DNA of 6,466 nt from Peptococcaceae bacterium (GTDB taxonomy: Bacteria > Bacillota > Peptococcia > Peptococcales > Peptococcaceae): positions 1 to 6,466 of the forward strand of contig CAAETY010000062.1 in NCBI GenBank assembly GCA_900759105.1, given 5' to 3'. A model generated the notes under the pieces. The model saw only the letters and a program-made list of their open reading frames with translations. It did no database searches and was not told the DNA's origin. A program made the position numbers and the translations under genes. This document shows, piece after piece, positions 1-5,251 of this stretch. The stretch's first letter is position 1. Each line of letters starts with the position of its first letter.

Positions 1-8
1 CGGTTCAA

Positions 9-81
9 TGGACCGTCAGGGGATCGAACCCTGGACAACACGATTAAGAGTCGCGTGCTCTACCAGCTGAGCTAACGGTCC
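9..81 (-). tRNA. tRNA-Lys (anticodon CTT)
   Basis: The minus strand folds into a full cloverleaf. The acceptor stem is GGACCGT/ACGGTCC, the D arm is GCTC...GAGC with the loop GG, the anticodon stem is CGCGA/TCGTG (one G-T pair), and the T stem is CAGGG/CCCTG with loop TTCGATC. The seven-base anticodon loop is CTCTTAA, giving anticodon CTT, which reads the lysine codon AAG. The discriminator base is A. The bases after it are TTG, so the 3' CCA is not encoded and must be added by CCA-adding enzyme. The gene has its own promoter 20-odd bases upstream. The window ends 8 bases past the tRNA, so its terminator or any following tRNA is not visible. Confidence 0.96.
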
Positions 82-101
82 AACTCATAACTGCAAGATT
101 T

Positions 102-130
102 ATTATACGAGTGTCAGCGGAGAATGTCAA
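102..130 (-). promoter_or_regulatory. consensus sigma-70/SigA promoter of tRNA-Lys
   Basis: On the minus strand there is a perfect -35 TTGACA (125-130), a 17-base spacer and a perfect -10 TATAAT (102-107). Transcription would start near 95, about 14 bases before the mature tRNA. Full consensus is usual for stable-RNA promoters. Confidence 0.92.
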
Positions 131-149
131 CAATTTTTTTCAAAAATGT

Positions 150-183
150 AAAAAACGCGTTTCCTGCTATGCAGAAAGCGCGT
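150..183 (-). terminator. intrinsic terminator of the 106-residue gene
   Basis: In minus-strand orientation, arms ACGCGCTTTCTGC and GCAGGAAACGCGT pair with one mismatch and one G-U around a 3-base loop, and are followed by six T (155-150) and further T-rich sequence. It lies about 20 bases after the stop codon at 204-206 and before the tRNA promoter, so the gene and the tRNA are separate transcripts. Confidence 0.85.
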
Positions 184-203
184 TGGTGTTGATGATAGAT
201 TGA

Positions 204-524
204 TTAAAGATCACGAATGGTAGCTTCCGGTTCCCAAATAGCACGAACCGGCACCAAACGGTGCTCCTTTGCATACGTTGCGATTGCTTTCACGTAGACA
301 TCGTCACCGTCTAAAACTACATAGTCACCCATTTCGGTTTCGCGTTCGAGCCATTGATAAATTTCACCCAATAATTCTTCTTGGTCATGATTTTGGGAAT
401 GCTTCCAAGAATTTGCCAAGGTGATAGGTGGTTTATGCATGTCTCGTGCTTCGCGCAACGCAATAGCGAGATAATGGTCGTCAGTGAGGCGACGTTGGGT
501 CAAACAATAGGCTTTGCCGCTCAT
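204..524 (-). CDS. hypothetical 106-residue protein, small alpha/beta domain
   Basis: Function not recognised. The start is supported by AAAGGAG seven or so bases upstream of the ATG (about 533-539), by a promoter with a perfect -10 box upstream, and by a terminator directly downstream, so this is a real monocistronic gene. The protein is soluble, with no signal peptide or membrane segment. It reads as a strand (AYCLTQ, 5-10), an LTDDH segment and helix (13-28), a region with PPITLANSW (32-40), a helix (EELLGEIYQWLERE, 49-62), then GDYVVLDGD (66-74), a helix (VYVKAIATYAKEH) and a last strand LVPVRAIWE (90-98). The order strand-helix-GDYVVxxGD-helix-LVPVxA suggests a small Rossmann-like domain. 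From memory, a similar layout occurs in small CRISPR-accessory proteins such as Csx20. That link is unverified, and no cas gene or array is present here. Confidence 0.82.
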   Translation of the reverse strand: MSGKAYCLTQRRLTDDHYLAIALREARDMHKPPITLANSWKHSQNHDQEELLGEIYQWLERETEMGDYVVLDGDDVYVKAIATYAKEHRLVPVRAIWEPEATIRDL

Positions 525-559
525 ATTATGCTCTCCTTTATTGATTCATCTAGTATATT

Positions 560-588
560 ATTATAGCGACCCCACAGAAATGGTGCAA
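560..588 (-). promoter_or_regulatory. promoter of the 106-residue gene
   Basis: On the minus strand the -10 is a perfect TATAAT (560-565), with a 17-base spacer and a weaker -35 TTGCAC (583-588). Transcription would start near 553, within the TATACTAG motif that also occurs in the divergent Rrf2 promoter. Confidence 0.7.
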
Positions 589-635
589 GGTGGCTTGTTA
601 TAAAATGTTTTACTCCTACAACGTTGGCGGATTAT

Positions 636-666
636 TTAGCAATTTAGTGATGTATTATGTTATACT
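636..666 (+). promoter_or_regulatory. likely promoter of the five-gene operon
   Basis: A -10 TATACT (661-666) is preceded by TG one base upstream (658-659), forming an extended -10. The best -35 is TTAGCA (636-641), four of six matches, with a long 19-base spacer. A weak -35 with an extended -10 would suit a regulated promoter. The -10 box lies inside the palindrome at 660-679. Confidence 0.6.
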
Positions 667-679
667 AGGGATACTATAA
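660..679. promoter_or_regulatory. candidate Rrf2 operator: imperfect palindrome with direct repeat
   Basis: The 20-mer TTATACTAGGGATACTATAA is an inverted repeat with seven of ten positions paired. It also contains the direct repeat ATACTA (662-667 and 671-676) nine bases apart. It covers the -10 box and start region of the operon that begins with an Rrf2 regulator, so binding would block RNA polymerase. It is not a clear match to the E. coli IscR type 1 or type 2 consensus. The assignment to the neighbouring regulator is inference. Confidence 0.42.
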
Positions 680-708
680 GAAACATTCTGAATTTGGGGG
701 AGTAGACG

Positions 709-1164
709 ATGAAAATTTCTACCAAAGGGCGCTATGGTCTTCGTGTAATGATTGACTTGGCCACTTATAGCTTGGACAAGCACATTCCATTGCGTGAAAT
801 TTCCCAGCGACAAAATATTACCATTAAATATTTAGAACAAATCATGACCCCGCTGTTAAAAGCCGGATTTGTAACAAGCTTTCGCGGCAACAATGGTGGT
901 TACCAATTAAACTGTGCACCAAGTGAGATTAGCGTAGGCGAAATCCTTCGTGTTATGGAAGGCTCCTTGGCACCGGTGGCATGCTTGGAGGGCGAAACCA
1001 ACACATGCCCAAATTGCGATACCTGCCAAACCTTGCCGGTTTGGGAAAAACTCGATCGCATGATAGAAGATTATTTAAACAGTATTGCGCTTGATGATTT
1101 GTTGCGGGATGAGGCGCACCTTGTTCACGAAACTTGTCCACTTACACAAGGTCGCAGAAATTAA
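709..1164 (+). CDS. Rrf2 family transcriptional regulator (IscR-like, probable Fe-S sensor)
   Basis: A 151-residue winged-helix DNA-binding protein of the Rrf2 family, normal length. It begins with the family signature MKISTKGRYGLRVMIDLA. The helix-turn-helix lies about 27-50 (IPLREISQRQNITIKYLEQI), and the wing is FRGNNGGYQL (58-67). Family members bind an iron-sulfur cluster or nitrosylated/oxidised cysteines and control Fe-S biogenesis, cysteine metabolism or nitrosative stress genes. Here cysteines 92, 100, 103 and 106 cluster in ACLEGETNTCPNCDTC, followed by the typical PVWEKL. IscR uses three cysteines (92, 98, 104), so four close cysteines plus C143 suggest cluster binding with a modified ligand set. 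Start chosen by GGGGGAG at 696-702. It is first in a five-gene operon and probably autoregulates through 660-679. The exact subfamily (IscR, CymR, NsrR or RsrR) cannot be settled from sequence. Confidence 0.95.
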   Translation: MKISTKGRYGLRVMIDLATYSLDKHIPLREISQRQNITIKYLEQIMTPLLKAGFVTSFRGNNGGYQLNCAPSEISVGEILRVMEGSLAPVACLEGETNTCPNCDTCQTLPVWEKLDRMIEDYLNSIALDDLLRDEAHLVHETCPLTQGRRN

Positions 1165-1191
1165 CGAGAAAGAAAGGGAGGAAAAGAGACC

Positions 1192-2466
1192 ATGGAGCAT
1201 GCTATTTATAGCATCGGTGTCTTTGCGCTGATTCTCTGTTCATCGTTTTTTTCGGTTGCTGAAATGTCATTTATGATGGCCAGTCCTGTGACGCTGCGTC
1301 ATTGGGCGGAAGAAGGCAACAAAAAAGCGGCAAAAGCTGTAGACATGTTGGACGATGCCAACATTGTGTTAACGACCATTAATATAGGCGACACCGTTGT
1401 CAATTTGGCAGCGATTGTGTTGGGGACAATCTATTTTATCAAATATTACTCTCATCAGGGCATCATCATCGGGATTTTGATTTTGTTTTTGTCGGTGCTT
1501 TTGGTGGGTGAAATGATTCCACGCATGGTGGCGCAGCATTACGAAAATCGCATGTTTTGCCGTGTAGCCGGCTTGCTTCGTGTGCTGGTAACCTTGTTTA
1601 AGCCACTTACCTTTGTCCTCTGTCGAAGCGGGCACATCATCATTGACCGTGCCGGGGAAGATATTGAAGACGAATACGTGGAAGAAGAGCTTTTGAATAT
1701 GCTCGATGAAGCGGAAAGCGGTGGCGGGCTGGAATCTCACGAAAGTGACTTGATTCGCTCGGCGATTAATTTTGAAGAATTGACGGTCAAGGATATCCTG
1801 CGCCCACGTGTAAAAGTGGTGGCCATTGACGATGAAATGGATGTGCGCGATGTGCTGGATGTTTTTGCCAGCACCGGCTATTCGCGTTTGCCGGTTTATC
1901 ATGAAAGTATCGATGACATCATCGGCGTATTGCATCTAAAGGACGTATTTAATACCATGCTTGACGGCTCGCTCAGCGAATATCGTTCCCTGATTCAGCC
2001 GGTGGGGTTTGTCTTTATGCAGACCAAAGCGTCCAAGCTCCTGTTGACCTTGCAGAAAACCCAATCCCATATGGTCATTATTACCGATGAATATGGCGGT
2101 ACCGCCGGGATTGTTACTTTAGAAGACATTTTGGAAGAGCTCGTTGGCGATATTTGGGACGAACACGACCAAGTGGATGATTCAGCGGTGGTGGTTTTGG
2201 CACCGAATGTATATCAAATGGATGCCAGCATGGATATTGATGATTTCTTTGAATTCTTCGGCTTGGATTTTGAAGATTACGAGGATGACATCGAAGCCTC
2301 CTCTCTTGGTGGCTGGGTGAATGATTTGCTCGAACACTTGGCGAGCCCGGGTGAATCGGTGACAGTATCGCCGTTTGTCATCACCGTTGAAGAAGTCAAC
2401 AAGGGCCACATTGGCAAGGTGCGTGTGGTGCATGAACCCGATAAAGTGGAGAAAAAAGATGAATAA
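1192..2466 (+). CDS. CorC/HlyC family membrane protein (DUF21-CBS-CorC_HlyC)
   Basis: A 424-residue inner-membrane protein of the hemolysin C/CNNM-related family, full length for the class. The N-terminal DUF21 region (about 1-150) has hydrophobic segments near 4-28, 57-83, 89-113 and 124-150, with the family motifs SSFFSVAEMSF (17-27) and GEMIP (106-110). A CBS pair follows, about 195-325, opening with ILRPRVKVVAID and closing with DEYGGTAGIVTLEDILEELVGDI. The C-terminal CorC_HlyC domain is about 333-415. CBS pairs in this family bind adenine nucleotides, and characterised relatives export or regulate Mg2+ or other divalent cations. The old name hemolysin does not imply toxicity. Start supported by AGGGAGG at 1175-1181. 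It lies 27 bp after the Rrf2 gene and 14 bp before the pseudouridine synthase, in the same operon. The acidic stretch EDIEDEYVEEELLNMLDEAE (157-176) joins membrane and CBS parts. The ion transported is not deducible. Confidence 0.95.
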   Translation: MEHAIYSIGVFALILCSSFFSVAEMSFMMASPVTLRHWAEEGNKKAAKAVDMLDDANIVLTTINIGDTVVNLAAIVLGTIYFIKYYSHQGIIIGILILFLSVLLVGEMIPRMVAQHYENRMFCRVAGLLRVLVTLFKPLTFVLCRSGHIIIDRAGEDIEDEYVEEELLNMLDEAESGGGLESHESDLIRSAINFEELTVKDILRPRVKVVAIDDEMDVRDVLDVFASTGYSRLPVYHESIDDIIGVLHLKDVFNTMLDGSLSEYRSLIQPVGFVFMQTKASKLLLTLQKTQSHMVIITDEYGGTAGIVTLEDILEELVGDIWDEHDQVDDSAVVVLAPNVYQMDASMDIDDFFEFFGLDFEDYEDDIEASSLGGWVNDLLEHLASPGESVTVSPFVITVEEVNKGHIGKVRVVHEPDKVEKKDE

Positions 2467-2480
2467 TCAAGGAGGCAATC

Positions 2481-3209
2481 ATGCGGTTAGACCGATATTT
2501 GCATGATTTGGGCTTTGGTAGCCGAAAAGACATCGATCGTTTGCTCAAAAAGCAACGCGTGACGGTGGACGGCAATATCGTAAAGCAAGGCGCGCAAGCT
2601 GTGACCGCCGAAAGTGCCGTTGCGGTAGATGGCGAAGTCTTGGCCTACGAACCCACAGTGTGGCTTATGCTCAACAAGCCTGCCGGTGTGATTACCGCGA
2701 CCAAGGATGCTCACGACAAAACAGTAATGGACTTTTTGCCGGAACGTTTTGCACGCATGCAGGTGGTGCCGGTGGGACGCCTTGACAAGGACACAACCGG
2801 GCTCTTGCTTTTGACCAATGACGGCGCGCTGGCGCATCGTTTGATGCGACCAAAGAGCCAAGTCATGAAAACCTACGATATCATATATGAAGAAACTCTC
2901 GCAACGGATGCTGTGGAACGATTGGCCCAAGGGATTGATTTGGGTGATTTTACCACTGCACCGGCGATACTGGCACTGCCGGAAGAAGGTCATGCCCGCC
3001 TTTCAATCAGTGAAGGAAAGTTCCACCAAGTGAAACGCATGATACACGAGGTGGGCGGTGTAGTGACAGCCCTTCGCCGCGTGGCGATTGCGTCCCTCAT
3101 ACTAGATGAAACACTGGCGCCCGGCGAATGGCGATTATTGACAGCAGAAGAGATAAACGGACTTAGAGAAGAAGCGGAAGGAGCGACAACATCTCATGAA
3201 TCTTTATGA
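2481..3209 (+). CDS. rsuA: RsuA-type 16S rRNA pseudouridine synthase
   Basis: A 242-residue RNA-modifying enzyme of the RsuA/RluB/E/F family, usual length. RsuA isomerises uridine 516 of 16S rRNA to pseudouridine during small-subunit assembly. The N-terminal S4 RNA-binding domain is residues 1-48 (MRLDRYLHDLGFGSRKDIDRLL). The catalytic domain carries MLNKPAGVITA (63-73), the signature GRLDKDTTGLLLLTNDG (99-115) with catalytic Asp102, and the late motif EGKFHQVKRMIHEVGG (178-193). The DTTG form and the match to Bacillus YtzG-like proteins favour RsuA over RluB, but the target base is inferred. A strong AAGGAGG (2469-2475) sets the start. Its last 14 bases overlap the following HAD gene in another frame. 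The C-terminal tail EEAEGATTSHESL is low in conservation and may exist because the downstream ribosome binding site is embedded there. Confidence 0.93.
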   Translation: MRLDRYLHDLGFGSRKDIDRLLKKQRVTVDGNIVKQGAQAVTAESAVAVDGEVLAYEPTVWLMLNKPAGVITATKDAHDKTVMDFLPERFARMQVVPVGRLDKDTTGLLLLTNDGALAHRLMRPKSQVMKTYDIIYEETLATDAVERLAQGIDLGDFTTAPAILALPEEGHARLSISEGKFHQVKRMIHEVGGVVTALRRVAIASLILDETLAPGEWRLLTAEEINGLREEAEGATTSHESL

Positions 3210-4215
3210 TTTTGACGAAACAATTTACAACAGCGACAGTACCAGAGATTTTTGTATTTACTTGTATCTCCATCATCCACGTACCTTAATGTTTTTGCCA
3301 AAGCAATTGAGTGCCTTGGCAGGGTACATGAGCGGCAAGCTCGACAAGACTCAATTCAAAGAACGCTATTTCAGCATGTTCCAAGCGGTGCCAAACATTC
3401 ACGATGAGGTGGAAAAGTTCTGGGACAAGCATGATTACAACATCTGCTATTACTATCCGGGTCAAGCACGCAAGGATGACGTGGTTATCTCTGCATCCCC
3501 ATACTTCATTGTGGCACCATTGTGCTATCGCTTAGGGATTACACATATTATTGCAAGCAACGTAAACCCTGAAACCGGCGAATTTATCGGCGAAAACTGC
3601 TACGGCGAAGAAAAAGTGCGCCGTTTCCTTGCTGCCGGTTACGATCCTGAAGAAGTAGAAAGCGTTTATTCCGATTCCATGTCCGACACCCCAATGGCGG
3701 AACTCGGAAAGAAATCTTTTATCGTAACCAAAAAAGGCCTCACCGGTTGGGTGCCACCAAAACAAAAAGGGATGCAAGCCCTCTTTACCCTGTTCAACAA
3801 GCCGGAAGCCCTTGTGACTCTTCTTTTGGGAGTGGCAAACGTTCTCGTGAGTGGCCACGCAGCCAAAATTATCGTGCGCGACAAGGCTTGGCCTGCTGTG
3901 CCAACACAATGCGCAATCATGGCATTTAACAGTGCTTGCATGGTTGGTGGTCTGCACCTGCTTGGCAAAAAAAGCGAAAAATGCAAGCTCATCAGCCGCG
4001 CCGTGGCAAAGCTGAGCGTATCGCTTTTGATTGCAACCGGACTTGCAAGCTATGGCGTGCTGGCAGTAACAGGTGTACCGATTTTGGCCATTGCAGTAGC
4101 AACCATCTGTGGCCTTCCTGTTGCCTACAAAGGTGTGCAATTGCTCTTTAGAAAAGAAATCGCGAAGCAACAAATGCTTGCTCATATCAAAAAGGAAGAA
4201 GAGGAAAGCAAATGA
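3196..4215 (+). CDS. HAD-IB phosphatase fused to a C-terminal membrane domain
   Basis: A 339-residue two-part protein. Residues 1-185 are a haloacid dehalogenase-type phosphatase, subclass IB. Motif I is DFDET with nucleophile Asp5 and acid/base Asp7, motif II is Ser99 in VVISAS, motif III is Lys140 in GEEK, and motif IV is SDSMSD with Asp160 and Asp164. All catalytic residues are present. The alpha-helical cap is about 15-85. Residues 204-318 hold about four hydrophobic segments (205-221, 234-256, 271-291, 293-316), followed by a charged tail rich in Lys and Glu. The four-helix part is reminiscent of GtrA-like domains but too divergent to name. The phosphatase would face the cytoplasm with a membrane anchor, so a lipid-linked or membrane-borne phosphate substrate is an inference; serine-phosphate or phosphatidylglycerophosphate hydrolysis are family alternatives. 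The start overlaps rsuA by 14 bp, with GGAAGGAG at 3176-3183 (spacing about 12). The stop overlaps the next gene as ATGA. Confidence 0.92.
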   Translation: MNLYDFDETIYNSDSTRDFCIYLYLHHPRTLMFLPKQLSALAGYMSGKLDKTQFKERYFSMFQAVPNIHDEVEKFWDKHDYNICYYYPGQARKDDVVISASPYFIVAPLCYRLGITHIIASNVNPETGEFIGENCYGEEKVRRFLAAGYDPEEVESVYSDSMSDTPMAELGKKSFIVTKKGLTGWVPPKQKGMQALFTLFNKPEALVTLLLGVANVLVSGHAAKIIVRDKAWPAVPTQCAIMAFNSACMVGGLHLLGKKSEKCKLISRAVAKLSVSLLIATGLASYGVLAVTGVPILAIAVATICGLPVAYKGVQLLFRKEIAKQQMLAHIKKEEEESK

Positions 4216-5006
4216 AAATCGCAATCGTAACAGGCGCAACCTCCGGCTTGGGCCGTGCATTCTTGGACGAATGGCAAACGCGCGACTATTTCTTTGACGA
4301 AGTATGGATCGTGGCACGTCACCAAGACCGCTTGGAAGAAGTTGGGCTGAACCTGCCATGGGATGCACGATTGTTTGCGCTTGACCTTTCCGTAGAAAGC
4401 GATCGCGCCATGCTTGCACGTACCTTAAAAGAAGAAGCGCCACGCGTGCAATATGTGGTAAACGCCGCAGGCTATGGCAAAATCGGCAGTGTCGAAGCCA
4501 TTGACGCAACCGAACAAGTGGGCATGGTAGAATTGAACTGCGCCGCCTTGGTGGATGTGACCCAGCTCGTATTGCCTTACCTCACCCTCGGAAGCGTGAT
4601 TTTTGAAATTGCCTCTGTGGCGGCATTCTTGCCACAACCAAACTTTGCTGTTTATGCGGCAAGCAAGTCCTTTGTGCATTCCTTCTCTCGCGCACTCAAC
4701 GCCGAGCTCAAGCACAAGGGTGCTCGCGTTGTCAGCGTATGCCCAAACCCAATGGCAACGGCATTCTTTGAACGTGCCGGTGGCACACCGACCTTTTTCA
4801 AACAGTTCTTTTTTGAAAAGCCGGAAAAAGTCGCACATGCAGCCGTTGAAGCGGCGCTCCAAGGTCGCGATGTGAGCATTAGCTGCAAAACAGGCCAAGT
4901 GCTACATACCATTGGCAAATGCATGCCACATCGAAGCGTGCTCGCCATTGAACAAGCCCTGTCCATTGACGTAAGTCGCCTGCGTGGCGAAAAACGTCGC
5001 AAATAA
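4212..5006 (+). CDS. SDR family NAD(P)-dependent oxidoreductase
   Basis: A 264-residue classical short-chain dehydrogenase/reductase, normal length, cytoplasmic. The Rossmann nucleotide motif is TGATSGLG (7-14), with NAAG at 84-87. The catalytic tetrad is complete: Asn109, Ser135 (IASVAAF), Tyr148 and Lys152 (YAASK). The usual PG motif after strand 6 is PNP (178-180), with Asn in place of Gly, followed by MAT. The C-terminal pattern PEKVAHAAVEAALQGRDVSI is typical of the DltE-like branch of uncharacterised SDRs. The positively charged end (RLRGEKRRK) could bind anionic lipid or nucleic acid; that is speculative. It is translationally coupled to the HAD gene by an ATGA overlap, with GAGGA at 4201-4205. 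This suggests equal expression and possibly consecutive steps. It is the last gene before a strong terminator. Substrate unknown. Confidence 0.94.
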   Translation: MKIAIVTGATSGLGRAFLDEWQTRDYFFDEVWIVARHQDRLEEVGLNLPWDARLFALDLSVESDRAMLARTLKEEAPRVQYVVNAAGYGKIGSVEAIDATEQVGMVELNCAALVDVTQLVLPYLTLGSVIFEIASVAAFLPQPNFAVYAASKSFVHSFSRALNAELKHKGARVVSVCPNPMATAFFERAGGTPTFFKQFFFEKPEKVAHAAVEAALQGRDVSISCKTGQVLHTIGKCMPHRSVLAIEQALSIDVSRLRGEKRRK

Positions 5007-5016
5007 AGCCAAACAG

Positions 5017-5054
5017 ACACCGTTCTTTGCCTGAAAAAAGAACGGTGTTTTTTT
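5017..5054 (+). terminator. intrinsic terminator of the five-gene operon
   Basis: Arms ACACCGTTCTTT (5017-5028) and AAAGAACGGTGT (5037-5048) are perfectly complementary over 12 bp with an 8-base loop, and run into seven T (5048-5054). It starts 11 bases after the SDR stop codon. A-rich sequence at the 5' side is limited, so it acts mainly rightward. Confidence 0.95.
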
Positions 5055-5166
5055 GCGCCTGCAAGACACCACCGAAAACGCTGTAAAAACAGAAAACGGA
5101 TTTTGTTGTAACACCGCCACTCTTAGCGGATTTCATAGAATGACCAAACAAATTGCTTGAAACTGT

Positions 5167-5195
5167 TTGAAAGTGACCATTATGTTTGCTATAAT
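5167..5195 (+). promoter_or_regulatory. promoter of the LRR/CFI-box gene
   Basis: The -35 is TTGAAA (5167-5172, five of six), the spacer is 17 bases and the -10 is a perfect TATAAT (5190-5195) with an extended TG (5187-5188). Start expected near 5202, giving a leader of about 50 bases rich in A and T that ends in AAAGGAG. Between the upstream terminator and this promoter (5055-5166) I see only weak short hairpins and no gene. Confidence 0.88.
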
Positions 5196-5251
5196 CCTAT
5201 TGGATTAATTTATAGAATATATAAGTAAAATACAAAAAGGAGACAAAACCA

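Noticed and set aside
381..566. Plus-strand 61-codon frame opposite the 106-residue gene
   Set aside because: Shadow of the minus-strand gene, which has promoter, ribosome binding site and terminator; the plus frame has none.
1192..2466. Reading the CorC/HlyC protein as a true hemolysin
   Set aside because: The domain order DUF21-CBS-CorC_HlyC is that of ion-transport-related membrane proteins; the hemolysin label is historical and no toxin feature is present.
3532..4509. Long minus-strand open frame of 325 codons across the HAD and SDR genes
   Set aside because: It lies antisense to two genes with complete catalytic motifs, is rich in Cys, His, Phe and Arg with no domain pattern, and has no convincing ribosome binding site.
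5072..5129. Small hairpins (CTGT-AAAA-ACAG within CCG...CGG, and CCGC...GCGG) between the operon terminator and the LRR promoter
   Set aside because: Stems of three or four pairs are expected by chance; no promoter or T tract goes with them, so no small RNA is claimed.
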